Below are positions 11,492 to 23,946 of a DNA stretch of 64,000 nt, in pieces. The notes under the pieces were generated by a model. It saw only the letters and a list, made by a program, of their open reading frames with translations, was not told the DNA's origin and made no database searches. Position 1 is the first letter of the stretch. Every line of letters starts with the position of its first letter. Origin of the DNA: Nipponacmea schrenckii. Lineage: Eukaryota > Mollusca > Gastropoda > Lottiidae. Location: NCBI GenBank assembly GCA_030562195.1, contig CM060202.1, positions 62,001 to 126,000 of the forward strand. Reading direction: 5' to 3'. Both the position numbers and the translations under genes were made by a program.

Positions 11492-13562
11492 ATCGAAAAA
11501 ACTACTCGTCCACCATGTTTAATTCAATATTTTTCAAACTTGTTTTAAAATATAATTTAGATAATTATCTAGGCTCTATAGTGGCATTTTTTTCAATTTC
11601 AAATTTGTAGTTGAAATAGGTCCTGCCAAAGTTTTTAAGTATAGGCTTCTGTTTGAAAGTTAACAACTTTTGAACATGACCTTCTGCAGCTTTATTTTCC
11701 TGCACAATCATCTACATTGGCTAAAGTTTCATATGACACCTCGATTTCTAATTTTGGTAAAGAACTTCTGGTTTAATAGGGCTCTAAAAATGGGCATTTC
11801 TCGTAACTGCTGATGATCATATTGCATGAACAGGACTCTTGGCAACATTCTAATTGATATTATTGTAATGTGCTTTTCATCTGCTTTTTAACAATATCCT
11901 TATTTTAGCTATAGACCAAAAACTGTTGAAAATACACCTTGTAGAAAATAAGCGATTTTAACATTCATAACGTATTTCGAGTTTTGTCGAAAACGTAATG
12001 TTATCATTCGGATTTTTTTTTTTTTTTTTTTTTGCGATTCTTGGATGAGTTTGCAGACAAACTGGTAAAAGGTACAAAAATTCTAAATCTACAGTTGATC
12101 TTAGAATGATTTCTTTTATCAAAACAAAACAAAACCGGAAGTTCTATCTTTGACTGGAAGTGAGAACCGGAAGTTGAGTTTTTTTTTGCTTTGGCAAGTT
12201 GATTTTCAATTTTGATTTCGACCAGATTTTCAGATTCAACTCTTTTACCCACGATTTGCAATTCAATATTCAAGGGTCATCTGCATAAATTTCAGACCAT
12301 GATTTATCGTTTAAATATAAATGGTAAAATTTTAAAGCTTTACCAGTTGATAGGAGATATGATTATAATTTTTGAAAAATTTTGAAAAAAAAATTCGACT
12401 TCCAGTTTAGCCTCAAATGCCATAATTACGGCTAGGTGAATAGTGAAAACTGTTTTATAAATAACTTGTCAATAGTAATCGATTTGACCTAAATAATTAG
12501 GTCAAGCTGCCATATCGACCGTCTTTTTGAATTTTCGAAATTCAGACACTATTGATAGTCTGATTTCGATAAAATTAAGCACATAGATACATTGGATCAT
12601 TACCTTTTTTTTTGGAGACTGATTTTTAAATTTCGTATTTTTTTTCAAAATAAGGTCACTTTAAAGGCTACAGAAGGTGTGACCCACTTAATTTATGACC
12701 TTAAAAAATTAGCTCGAATAATATTCAATATATTGTCTACGAGTAGGTTTTTTTAATTTGGCTTACTTAAAAAATTCATAGAGATAAGTGTACTTAAATA
12801 CAGCAAAAATTCATAATTTTCATATAGTGTATTCGCCATTTTTAACCGTTACGAAAGGTGTGACCTAATTATTTTATCTTATTTTCTATAGTTTCCGTCG
12901 TTAAAGTGCTCCGCTTTCTTTGTAGTCTTATATCTGTCAAATGTTCTTTTATTCGCTCCCATAGTGTCCTCCTTGTCTCACCTACATATTTTGTTTTTTT
13001 GTATGTACTACAGCTTATTGCATACACGACATTTCTGGTCTGACATCCCGTCTGCAGATGTTATCTTGCCTTCTGCTGGTATCCTGCTACAAACCCCACA
13101 TTTCTCCGTATCACAAGTATTCCTATCAGGCCGGGAGAGAGCCCTGTTTAACTTTCCGTGTACTAAAATATCTCCCAGGTTCCTGTCCCTTCTATATGCA
13201 ATTATTGGTGGATTCCTTGAACACCTTTTTCATCCTTTCTGACTGATGCAGTATCTTCATATTCTTTCTAACTATATTATGTAGGTTGGGTAGGTCTTTC
13301 ATATATGTCGTCACTAGGGGTGTTCTTTTCTTGTCTTTCCTTGTAACCTTCTTCTTTCTTAGGAGCTCGTCTCTATCCATTCCATCCACTCGTGATAACT
13401 GCCATTCTATAAATTTTGAACTGTATCCTCTCTTTCTTAATAGTTGTTTCAAGTCTTGTCTATGCTTTCGATATTCCTCTTCACTTTCACAGATTCTTTT
13501 CAGTCTAATTGCCAATCCGTATGGCATAGCTTTATCTTCGGTACTGACGGGTATAGTTTGAC
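11492..13562 (-). repeat. Left arm of a 2.07-kb near-identical inverted repeat
   Basis: This segment is the reverse complement of 15558-17631; positions pair as x and about 29120-x. Several inferred peptides are identical between arms (13192-13527 minus versus 15593-15928 plus). The few differences include a run-length change in a poly-T/poly-A tract (12012 region versus 17090 region). The arm contains the 3' part of a Penelope-like element on the minus strand plus about 1.4 kb of AT-rich repeat. It ends abruptly at 13562, inside the reverse-transcriptase frame. Confidence 0.85.
12880..13562 (-). pseudogene. Penelope-like element, 3' part (left inverted copy)
   Basis: Reading the minus strand, an open frame of 111 codons (13527-13192) corresponds to the region after the RT palm ('KQLLRKRGYSSKFIEWQLSR', then a Lys-rich linker). 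Frameshifts then lead to a GIY-YIG nuclease region with 'KTKYVGETRRTLWERIKEHL' near 12990-12930. The 5' RT portion present in the right copy (15258-15557) is missing because the inverted-repeat arm stops there. Family assignment comes from recognised PLE motif order. Confidence 0.65.
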
Positions 13563-14567
13563 CAAAATATTGAACATCAGATAAAAACTGTATTGTCTAT
13601 TGCAATCAAAAACCAATTTCGCAGTGTTTTGTCAAGTCAAGTGCAATAACTCAAAAGCTTGCCAATTTCGTACTTCAACTTCAATGATCACACCAAATTT
13701 CATTCAAATCAGATGAAAACTGTTGTCTCTGTGGTTTTCACAGATGTTTTTTCGACAAACGGTTTTTGAGTTATTAGTCTTAGTCAAAACGCGTCAAAAT
13801 TGGCTTGTGAACGCGATAGACAACAGTTTTACTTGCTGTGATTATTTATATTGAAGAGATTTCAGACAAGTTTGAAATTGGCGATTTTTCGATAAAGATT
13901 TTTTGAGTTATTGCCCTTGTCTTAGTCAAAACGTGTCAAAATTGGCTTGTGAACGCCATAGAGACAACAGTTTTCACTGGATTTGAATGAAACTTGCTGT
14001 GATTATTTATATTGAAGAGATCTCGGACAAGTTTGAAATTGGCGATTTTTGGATAAAGAGTTATTGCCCTTGACTTAAAATTGGCTTGTAAATGCTACAG
14101 TTTTCATTGGATTTGAATGAAACTTGCTGCAATCGATGAGATCTTGGACAAATACGAAATAGGCAGTTTTTGAGTTACTGCACTTGACTTTATTAGTTAA
14201 AACCCGTCAAAATTGAACGCGATAGAGATCACAATTTCCATTGGATTTGAATGAAAATTTGTGTCATCATTTAAATTGATGAGATCTTAAACAAGTTTGA
14301 TAGTGACATATTTTGGTGAACATTTTTTGAGTTATTGCCCTTGACTTAGTCAAAACTTGTCAAAACAGATTTGTGAAAACCACAGAGACAACAGTTTTCA
14401 TCTGATTTGAATGAAATTTGGTGTGATCATTGAAGTTGAAGTACGAAATTGGCAAGCTTTTGAGTTATTGCACTTGACTTGACAAAACACTGCGAAATTG
14501 GTTTTTGATTGCAATAGACAATACAGTTTTTATCTGATTTGAATGAAATTTGATGTTCAATATTTTC
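13563..14567. repeat. Inner inverted repeat with ~160-bp tandem units
   Basis: The ends 13564-13745 and ~14390-14567 are reverse complements ('AAAATATTGAACATCA' at the left, 'TGATGTTCAATATTTT' at the right). Between them are tandem degenerate units containing 'GAGTTATTGCCCTTGACTTA' and 'GGATTTGAATGAAACTTGCT'. This is the same repeat class seen at 44890-45935. It is non-coding. Confidence 0.7.
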
Positions 14568-15257
14568 TATTTTTCGATCAACTATATTTGAGTTATTGCC
14601 CTTGACTTAGTCCAAACTCATGAAAATTAGCTAGTTAATACAATATAGACTAGGTTTCATCTGATTTGAATCAAATTTGATGTGAACATTTATATTGATG
14701 AGAACTTGGATTAGACCGAAATAATGTTGGAGTTTCTGCCTGTGTTAAAACAGAAAATATATTTTAAAGTGGGCGTATCTTGCTGAAAATGTGTTCGATT
14801 TGTGGCTTGTAAATACTCAGATTTTAACAGAACTTGGCATGAGTATGTGTAATCACCTAAGAATGAACCCTATTGAAAATCTGATAAATCTAAAAATATT
14901 TAATATCAGTTTTTGCTCTGTTTTTGAAAAAGCGTCAAAATTTTTGCTCGTAAATTCTTGACGGATTTTGATGAAACTTGAAATGATTTTAAGTATTGAA
15001 TTTGTTGTGTTTTTCTATAACTAGAAGCGATTTTAGTATCAAATCCGCAAAATTAAAAAAAAAATTTGCATTGGTATGTTTGCAATATGCATTTGAAATC
15101 TGGCTTTTTATCGTGATAACATCCCTTGATTGTGACATCAGGTCGGAACAATCTGTGAAACCCTTGACGTAACGTCATACACTTCAGCTTAAAGAGATGG
15201 CATCTCCCTTCGATTATGACGAAGAAATAACAGAGAATAATCTTGGTATAAAACATA
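14568..15257. other. Degenerate repeat, no gene seen
   Basis: Continues the same repeat class with decreasing similarity. No supported gene is present. Confidence 0.4.
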
Positions 15258-16262
15258 GCTAACAGACTGTACAAGAACGTGGATAGAGACCTACAACAAT
15301 ACCTTATACCAAAATATCCCGCTAGCGGTCAACTTAAAGGCAATCCGAAGATCCACAAGAAAGGAAATCTTTTACGGCACATTGTTAATGGTCAAGGAAC
15401 AGTGACAGAAAGACTAGCGGAAATAGCAGAAAAAGGAGCTAGAGGATTTTGTTATTGGAACAGAGAGTTTATCAAGGACACAACAGATTTTTTGAATAAA
15501 CTGAAAACCATACAACAACCTATACCCAAGAACGCGATCCTATTCTGCTTTGACGTGGTCAAACTATACCCGTCAGTACCGAAGATAAAGCTATGCCATA
15601 CGGATTGGCAATTAGACTGAAAAGAATCTGTGAAAGTGAAGAGGAATATCGAAAGCATAGACAAGACTTGAAACAACTATTAAGAAAGAGAGGATACAGT
15701 TCAAAATTTATAGAATGGCAGTTATCACGAGTGGATGGAATGGATAGAGACGAGCTCCTAAGAAAGAAGAAGGTTACAAGGAAAGACAAGAAAAGAACAC
15801 CCCTAGTGACGACATATATGAAAGACCTACCCAACCTACATAATATAGTTAGAAAGAATATGAAGATACTGCATCAGTCAGAAAGGATGAAAAAGGTGTT
15901 CAAGGAATCCACCAATAATTGCATATAGAAGGGACAGGAACCTGGGAGATATTTTAGTACACGGAAAGTTAAACAGGGCTCTCTCCCGGCCTGATAGGAA
16001 TACTTGTGATACGGAGAAATGTGGGGTTTGTAGCAGGATACCAGCAGAAGGCAAGATAACATCTGCAGACGGGATGTCAGACCAGAAATGTCGTGTATGC
16101 AATAAGCTGTAGTACATACAAAAAAACAAAATATGTAGGTGAGACAAGGAGGACACTATGGGAGCGAATAAAAGAACATTTGACAGATATAAGACTACAA
16201 AGAAAGCGGAGCACTTTAACGACGGAAACTATAGAAAATAAGATAAAATAATTAGGTCACAC
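15258..16262 (+). pseudogene. Penelope-like retroelement with internal deletion of the RT core
   Basis: The frame from 15258 to 15617 matches the start of a Penelope-like RT: 'LKGNPKIHKKGN', 'IVNGQGTVTERLAEIAEK', then motif A 'FDVVKLYPSVP' near 15550. Straight after this the sequence jumps to the region beyond the palm in another frame (15593-15928), so the catalytic motifs between A and the thumb are deleted. A Cys-containing linker follows (around 15990-16090, with CGVC and CRVC pairs). A GIY-YIG endonuclease segment follows that ('YAISCS' and 'YVGET') at about 16100-16200. The deletion, frameshifts and position inside an inverted repeat mean it is not functional. Confidence 0.75.
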
Positions 16263-17631
16263 CTTTCGTAACGGTTAAAAATGGCGAATACACTTTATGA
16301 AAATTATGAATTTTTGCTGTATTTAAGTACACTTATCTCTATGAATTTTTTAAGTAAGCCAAATTAAAAAAACCTACTCGTAGACAATATATTGAATATT
16401 ATTCGAGCTAATTTTTTAAGGTCATAAATTAAGTGGGTCACACCTTCTGTAGCCTTTAAAGTGACCTTATTTTGAAAAAAAAATACGAAATTTAAAAATC
16501 AGTCTCCAAAAAAAAAGGTAATGATCCAATGTATCTATGTGCTTAATTTTATCGAAATCAGACTATCAATAGTGTCTGAATTTCGAAAATTCAAAAAGAC
16601 GGTCGATATGGCAGCTTGACCTAAATATTTAGGTCAAATCGATTACTATTGACAAGTTATTTATAAAACAGTTTTCACTATTCACCTAGCCGTAATTATG
16701 TCATTTGAGGCTAAACTGGAAGTCGAATTTTTTTTTCAAAATTTTTCAAAAATTATAATCATATCTCCTATCAACTGGTAAAGCTTTAAAATTTTACCAT
16801 TTATATTTAAACGAGAAATCATGGTCTGAAATTTATGCAGATGACCCTTGAATATTGAATTGCAAATCGTGGGTAAAAGAGTTGAATCTGAAAATCTGGT
16901 CGAAATCAAAATTGAAAATCAACTTGCCAAAGCAAAAAAAAACTCAACTTCCAGTTCTCACTTCCAGTCAAAGATAGAACTTCCGGTTTTGTTTTGTTTT
17001 GATAAAAGAAATCATTCTAAGATCAACTGTAGATTTAGAATTTTTGTACCTTTTACCAGTTTGTCTGCAAACTCATCCAAGAATCGCAAAAAAAAAAAAA
17101 AAAAAATCCGAATGATAACATTACGTTTTCGACAAAACTCGAAATACGTTATGAATGTTAAAATCGCTTATTTTCTACAAGGTGTATTTTCAACAGTTTT
17201 TGGTCTATAGCTAAAATAAGGATATTGTTAAAAAGCAGATGAAAAGCACATTACAATAATATCAATTAGAATGTTGCCAAGAGTCCTGTTCATGCAATAT
17301 GATCATCTGCAGTTACGAGAAATGCCCATTTTTAGAGCCCTATTAAACCAGAAGTTCTTTACCAAAATTAGAAATCGAGGTGTCATATGAAACTTTAGCC
17401 AATGTAGATGATTGTGCAGGAAAATAAAGCTGCAGAAGGTCATGTTCAAAAGTTGTTAACTTTCAAACAGAAGCCTATACTTAAAAACTTTGGCAGGACC
17501 TATTTCAACTACAAATTTGAAATTGAAAAAAATGCCACTATAGAGCCTAGATAATTATCTAAATTATATTTTAAAACAAGTTTGAAAAATATTGAATTAA
17601 ACATGGTGGACGAGTAGTATTTTTTCGATAC
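15558..17631 (+). repeat. Right arm of the 2.07-kb inverted repeat
   Basis: Reverse complement of 11492-13562. Beyond the Penelope-like part (to ~16262) it is AT-rich repeat with A-runs; the frame at 16848-17210 is repeat-derived and passes through a poly-A tract. The outer boundary is near 17631, where similarity ends just after 'GACGAGTAGTATTTTTTCGA'. Confidence 0.85.
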
Positions 17632-18030
17632 AATTTTACTAAATCAAAGGCAATAACCAATAACTCAAAAACCTTTCATCGAAAATCGTCAAATTTGAAA
17701 TTGACTGCCAGCCTGTCAATTTCAATGTTCATACCAAGTTTCATTAAATCCATGAAAATTGTAGCTTCAATTGCACCAACAATAAATTTTGATCTGCTTG
17801 ACTAAGTGAAGGGTAAAAACTCAAAAAACATTCATTGTAAAATCGTCAAATTCAAACTTGACCGCTGTCTTATCAACATCAATGCTCACACCAAGCTTCA
17901 TTAAAATCCAAAGAAAATTGTATATTCTATATCCTACAGCAAATGTTGACGGACTGAAGGACAGGCAGACTGAAGGACAGGGGCAAGGACAATATACGTC
18001 CACATATTCATGATATTCCAATGATCATAT
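17632..18030. repeat. Worn tandem-core fragment of the 'GGGCGTATA' class
   Basis: Contains two degenerate units ('CAATAACTCAAAAACCTTTC', 'CACACCAAGCTTCATTAAAA') and the class's usual tail ('GACGGACTGAAGGACAGG', 'CAATATACGTCCACATATTC'), but the terminal hairpin is lost. Confidence 0.5.
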
Positions 18031-19539
18031 CAATGTTATTCCAAGAATACATTTCATCTCAAACAATACAATGAATTATCACAACAATCTTCATTAAATG
18101 CAGATCAAGCTACATGTACACTTTTAATAGTGCTCACAAGAACTGTTGACAGACATTTACTAGATAAAGCTCAAATGTAAGTGCATAAGACTCAAAATTC
18201 TAATTTTGTATAAAGAAATAAATTGATGTAAATAGCATAAATATTTTAAAATTTTTTTTGAAAATGAACAAGAACAAATTCCAATATGCAATCATCTAAT
18301 AGTAAACTCCTGAAATCATTTTTTTAAGGAATTGTTTTATCTTGAAAAGCCTTCAAATTGAATTCAGTAGGAGCCATTTGCCATGGCAATCTTCACTTTT
18401 ATACACTTACCATATTGCTGAGAATAAGTTTTCACCTGCAAATCTAATACAACCATTTACATTTGCTGAATTACTTGCAACAAAGTCAGGCATACAATTA
18501 GGGTCATCTCTAAAAAATAATAAACAAGATACATATTATATACCAGGAAAAGTATATTATGGTAATGCAATGAGCTGACTCTGTATAATCTGACAGCTCA
18601 TATTTGGAGCCGTAAAATGTTAATGTTTTTGAAATTTGTTTTCTTTTGGATTCTGGTCAAAGTGCCCATCCAAAACTACATGCTAAGATGATCTATTTCT
18701 GGAAATTTTTGTATATTTGTGGTTTTTAAGGGGATAATCACTAAAGATAGCAATGTCATATGCCAATTTTGACTTGCAGAATAATACTGGTGTTTGTGAT
18801 TGTGTGTAAAGAGAATCTGCCTTGGATTGCAAACAAAATATGGGCAGCAGATTTCTATAAATTTGGCTTTATTGCGTGGCAATTGATTAATCAAAACTTT
18901 TCAAAAAAATTTCTAACTGATTATCAGATGGATCTGAAAAAGATTGCCTATACATATCAAAATGCATTATAAAACTTTTTCTATCACTTCCATATTGGTG
19001 TGAGAGCTTCCAGTTTTTCAAATTTATTTCGGGTAACCCCACTTTCGGTGTAAATTGGAACAATATATATTGACTACAATGCTTGAGCTGTCCTCTCAGA
19101 TCAAAACCTTGTTACTGTATCTAAAAGTTGATGCGAAAAGAATTTGAATTTTAGTGATGCCCGTTATAATCTTTTGAAGAGTTTAAATTCTATTTCTCGT
19201 GTCCTTGACCTTTTGATGTTCAATGTAGAATGTCTTTGGCCTCAGCTTCTCATATGTATGCTGATATTGGTTGAAAAATTGTATCTTCCAGTATTCTAGC
19301 CTTCTTGAAATTGTATCACATTCTTAAACATATGCAGAGAGTTGAGTTTTACAAATTATCAATGTCCTTTTCATTCTCTTTTCAACGATATATGACAATA
19401 AGCATGAATGAAGTTCTAACACACTATTCCACATCAACATGGATTTATAATCAGAAAATATTCTATTTTCTCTATTTAACAATATGTGATATGGATGATT
19501 TAATAAAAATAATATTTTGATATCAGAAGGTTTAGAAGC
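18031..19539. other. Unassigned AT-rich region
   Basis: An open frame at 18342-18578 (78 codons) does not match a family I know and has no clear splice sites. From about 18620 to 19300 the sequence is a diverged relative of the Helitron-like block at 6800-7400 and 8640 ('TGGTCAAAGTGCCCATCC', 'GTCCTTGACCTTTTGATG'). Frames at 18676-18972 and 19305-19520 are not convincing as genes. Confidence 0.35.
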
Positions 19540-20735
19540 TCTACAACAGGCTTGTCAAGAAACATGAAGAAAATGCAATCCTTGAGTAAGTAGCATTTGT
19601 ATTAAATAACAATGAATTTCATTTCAACAACAAATTCTATCACCAAATTAGTGGAACTGCAATGGGAACACCTTTTGCTGTCACATACGCAAATTTCTAT
19701 ATGTCCTACTGGAGAAATATTGGAACCCTTTACCTAACAAACCTAACATTAATTTTAGATTCATCTATGATATCTGGGCCTATTCTAAATCAACACTTTC
19801 AGAATGTCAAGAATTCTTTAAAACTCTGAATGAGCAACAACCGAGAATTAATTTACCTTGGACCTAAGTTCTACTTCAGTAAACTTTCTTGATATGAAAG
19901 TTATCAAACAACTTAAATGAGGGACCAATTTATTCATTAAGAGCACAGCAAGCCATCAATATCTTCCACCAACGAGCTCTCATCCACAACATATTTTTAA
20001 ATCCATTCCTTACAGTGGTGCACTAAGAATTAAAAGAATTTGTAGTATGCCGGAATGGACAAATCTTCATCTAAATAGATTTAGTTTATATTTAAGAAAC
20101 TGTGGCTACAAATCAAAATAATTAAAGAAGCTTTCAAAAGAGTTCATCAAAAAGACAGACAAGAATTATTAGTTAACAACAAGAAAGATTCCAGTGATAA
20201 GAAAATCATACCATGGATATTGACATTTGACCCTAGACAACCTCTACACTTCATTATCAAAGACACCACAATTCTACAAACCAGCTCTCGAATGTCTAAA
20301 GGGAGGTACAACTCCATTCATTTCATTTCATTTTTCGCATGTCTAAAGTACTAGAAAATTCAAAAATCATCATATCTCATCGTAAAAGTCAAACTCTTGG
20401 ACAATTGCTGCACATGAACAAACTAAGAACAACAAACACATCAATACTAAATCTAAGTTGTACTAGTTCATATGTAGTTTATTGTAGAACATATATCATG
20501 TTATATATCAACAGTATGTTGGTCAAACTATGACTCAATTCAATATTTGCCTAAATAAACATAGGAGTAATATTAAAATGAATAATGTGGCTAAAGCACC
20601 CCATGTTTCCCCCCCCCCCCCCACACTTTAATACTAATGGACATACTTCAAATAAATGTACTATTCTACAAAAGTCCCTATTGGTTATAAAGTAAAATGA
20701 AATTTTTCAGAATCTTTATGGATTCATAGATTGAA
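19540..20735 (+). pseudogene. Penelope-like retroelement remnant (RT plus GIY-YIG)
   Basis: Across several frames the RT hallmarks appear in order. First is 'ISGTAMGTPFAVTYANFYM' at about 19650-19705. Next is the catalytic-loop region 'FRFIYDIWAY' near 19758-19790, then 'SSHPQHIFKSIPYSGALRI' near 19978-20035. A segment follows at 20339-20440, and the GIY-YIG core 'YVGQT' lies near 20517-20530. Known Penelope-like elements carry two aspartates in the catalytic loop (FIDD); here the first is replaced by Tyr. Multiple stops and shifts and a 34-bp SINE-tail insertion (20302-20335) confirm it is dead. Confidence 0.7.
20289..20348 (+). mobile_element. 34-bp SINE-tail insertion with target-site duplication
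   Basis: Bases 20302-20335 consist of 'ACTCCATTCATTTCATTTC' and adjoining bases, matching the 3' tail of the SINE at 35336-35706. They are flanked by 13-bp near-identical direct repeats 'CGAATGTCTAAAG' (20289-20301) and 'CGCATGTCTAAAG' (20336-20348). This reads as an extremely 5'-truncated retrotransposition into the Penelope-like pseudogene. Confidence 0.7.
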
Positions 20736-20933
20736 TTCTGTGTGGCCTTGAGACCTTAATTAACTAAATCCATCTTAATTTTTCTTAAAAATACATTTCA
20801 GCCTAAAGAATTTGATTATGATCTTGTGAAATCATTTATCACGTCATCATGTTTACATGACATTATACTAACATTTGATGTCTTTTAACTGTCTCATTTA
20901 TTTTTAAAAAATTCATTTAGTGTTTATGTACTC

Positions 20934-20973
20934 CTGATAAAAATGGGCATTAAGTGTATGAAACGTTGAGTTC
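20934..20973 (+). ncRNA. Degenerate hammerhead-like core downstream of the Penelope-like remnant
   Basis: CTGATAA and GAAACG blocks, separated by about 21 nt, lie about 200 bp past the GIY-YIG remnant. Penelope-like elements are known to encode minimal hammerhead ribozymes with CTGANGA and GAAA cores. Here the first box is off by one base (TAA rather than TGA), so activity is unlikely. Low certainty. Confidence 0.25.
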
Positions 20974-22110
20974 ATTATATAAAGATGGTTTAGTGACACA
21001 CAGCTTTATTATTTTATTCATCACTTATACAGTGGCTGGTCACAGTATTAAGTTTATTACGACTTGGACCCCATCACAGTATTCATACTTCTTTTATGGT
21101 TGGTTTGGATCAGGGCTGTTGATTTATTTTTTTCCCAGCCGGACATTTTTTTAACGATGTTTTGTTGATGTCAAAACTACTACACTAAGTACAATTCAAC
21201 TAGTATCCACCTGTAAAATGTATTTCAATGCATGAATGTTTAGTTATATTCATCTTAATTTGGGACATTAAACTTTAGATTCTTAATCTCACTTTTGGAT
21301 TTACTACCCCATTTCATGTGGGCGTACAAAAACTATGAAAATTTCGAAGCGTCTTATATCATCTAGTTGAATTTTTGGTGAACTTTTGACCTGTAAAAAT
21401 GTGATAGCTCTCAAAAAGATCTATCCAATGCTATATTAAGCTTTATTGTAAAATGTTTAATTAAGGTTTTATCAGTATTTGAAAATTTCGAATTTTTCCT
21501 ATGAAATGATATCTTTATGTGCGTTGAGTTTGGGTGATCTACAAGATATGAGTTTCACAAATCCAAATTTATTTTTCAGTTTAATCGTTCTACAACCAGT
21601 TAAAATGATTCTAATTTATTATATATGGCAAATAAATGGAATTATGGTTTATTTCCTCTTGTGGGCGATGTATAGTATGGAATATTTGGAAGGAAATTAC
21701 AACCTTTAGAATTTTAAATTTTACCTCTTAAGCAAAGATAGCCTTGCGAAGTGACATACACCCACCAGCAGCTTTGATTGCGAGTACAAATCATTGTTTG
21801 CTGTCCAATCACATTGAATTCATGTCTTTTTGCATTTTAAGCAGACAAAATGAAAATCAAAAGAATCCGTAAATAATTGTTGTCAGTAGAGTGAGCACGA
21901 GTTGCACACTACAATTTATGGAAAAAATGCTAAGTCAGACACCATAAATCAGAGAAAAATCATTGGATCATCACAAAAATTGATAGGGATCATCTACATA
22001 ATGCCACTGACCCACAAAATAAAAATCAAAAGAATCCATAAAGAATTGTAGCCTGCAGAGTAAACACGAGTTTCACACTATGGGCAATAGGGTGAAAAAT
22101 AATATACAGT
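20974..22110. repeat. AT-rich region with fragments of 'GGGCGTATA'-class elements
   Basis: A terminal piece ('CCCCATTTCATGTGGGCGTA') lies near 21306-21325. Bases 21740-22110 match, in reverse, the unit seen at 53100-54500 ('CACTGACCCACAAAATAAAA', 'CAAAAGAATCCATAAAGAAT'). Frames at 20954-21154 and 21479-21709 have no recognisable product. Confidence 0.45.
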
Positions 22111-22543
22111 GGAGTGGATAAGTGGTCTAAAGGACTTTAAAAGGGGAATGTAAAGCCGCGTTATTTATTTGGTGCCTCAATGTTATACCCTGGTGACTTA
22201 CGTCAACTTAACCCATTTGTGACCTATTGATCTGTACAAAATATATACCTCTCGACAATGTGTATCTTATATATATTTTTATATATGCACAGCTTTATGG
22301 AACAACAATCACTAGTTAAAGTTTATGATTTTGATTTAAAAATCGATTTTGGAGGATGATTTATGGCTAAATTCGATACATCAAATAACTAAATAACCCC
22401 AAACCACCATCGACAAGAATCATCCCTCCGGTTTCACATCTGATAAATTTGTGGTCTTAACTTACCTTAATACATAGTTACTTTCCTTAATGTAGAATAA
22501 TCCATTGCCTTTTTTCTTGTTTCATTGAACATAAGTTTATGTT
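22111..22543. other. No recognised feature
   Basis: AT-rich; I see no gene and no repeat end. It could contain the degraded 5' region of the retrotransposon that follows. Confidence 0.3.
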
Positions 22544-23946
22544 TTGAGACAAAGTGTCAGTTATCTTATTATATTGGACAAAGTCCTATATACAGAAATA
22601 TTAATGATAGCAGAGCAATGGCAACTAGTTACAAGAATCCACCCAAATTTGTGGAAGATATCTTATGAAACCTGGGAAAATGAACTTGAAGTATGGAGAC
22701 TAATGACTGATGTTGATGACAAGAAACAAGCACTTGCAGTGACATTGACATTATCTTGTAAAGCCAGGGAAAAGGCTATACAAATAGAGCAGATTTTAAC
22801 AAAGATGATAGAATGAAAACTTCAAAAGAGAAATTGGATGAATTGATCAAAAAAGGATATTTTAACTTTGAAAACTTTTAGACAACAGCTGATATTTTGA
22901 TGAGTGATTATGTCAACGAGTTTGAACAGAAATATCAGAAAGCTAAGTAATATGACATGACAATATCAGATGCAGTGTTAGCTTATAAACTACTTGATAA
23001 TGCTAATTTGTCAAATACTGAGAGAAAATTGGCCCTGACAGCCACAGTTGATGGAACCTTGAAAGCTATGAAATCAGCTTTGAAGAGAATTTTCACTGAT
23101 TTGCAAAGCAAGATGCTTGAAGAAAAAAGTACTGGAATTGCATTCAAAGAAGAATCTGCTTTATATACTGGACAAAAATATAAGAAGCAGCCTTATCAAA
23201 GATCAAAGACAACTATCTCCTATATGAAAGATCATCGTCCATCTGGAAAAAAATAGCATGTCTTCATCTGGACCTTTGAAAGGCACAAACCCTATACATT
23301 TTGGAAAAAGAACTGCATGTGCAATTTGTAATTCAACCTTTCACTGGGCAAAGGACTGCACACATAGTCTTTCCAATGTGAATTATTCTGAATGTGAAGA
23401 AGAAGAAGAAATATGACCTTGTTTACAAAATCTGGTGAAATTTCTAAGAATGAAGTCTCTATGACTGAATATTTTGGATGTGATGTTTTGGATACAGCAT
23501 GCTCTAAGACTGTATTTGGTGTAAAGTGGATTGAGAATTATATCATAGTTTACCTGAAAAAGAGAAAGGGAAAGTCACAAAGAGGAAAAGTAATAAAGAA
23601 TTCATATTTGGAGATGGCATTAGTAAACAATCTTTAAAGACTATGAATATTCCTGTAGAAATTGCTGGAGTTTACTGCAATATAGTCACTGAAGTAGCAG
23701 AGGCAGACATTCCATTACTACTTAGTAGAGAATCACTGAAACGGGCCAATACTGTTCTTGATTTAGCAAATGACAAAGCTTCCATGTTTAAACGCCCAGT
23801 GCAACTACAATTTACCTCAAGTGGACATTATTGTATAAATTTAAGAGATGAAATGAAGAGGACATCTGGTGAAGCTTCTGAAGATATTTTGATTTTTGAA
23901 GAAAATTTGACTCAGAAAGAAATGATAGCTTGCCAGGCAAGGTAAT
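22544..23946 (+). pseudogene. LTR-retrotransposon gag-protease fragment
   Basis: A run of frames reads as one decayed polyprotein. A gag-like helical part comes first ('DVDDKKQALAVTLTLSCKAR', then 'AVLAYKLLDNANLS' and 'LALTATVDGTLKAMKSALKR', ~22680-23090). A CCHC-type knuckle follows ('CAICNSTFHWAKDC', near 23318-23360), then a retropepsin-like domain with 'DVLDTACSKTV' near 23482 and a C-terminal 'ADIPLLLSRESLKRAN' near 23704. At least three frameshifts or stops break it. It ends where a 'GGGCGTATA' element begins at ~23924, so RT and integrase are missing. Gypsy versus Copia cannot be decided from this part. Confidence 0.65.

Noticed and set aside
12004..12273. An 89-codon minus-strand frame and its longer partner at 16848-17210
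   Set aside because: Both pass through a poly-A/T run in the inverted-repeat arms and change length with it; not a gene.
20605..20625. C-run as a possible structural element
   Set aside because: A simple homopolymer within decayed Penelope-like sequence, with no partner or context.
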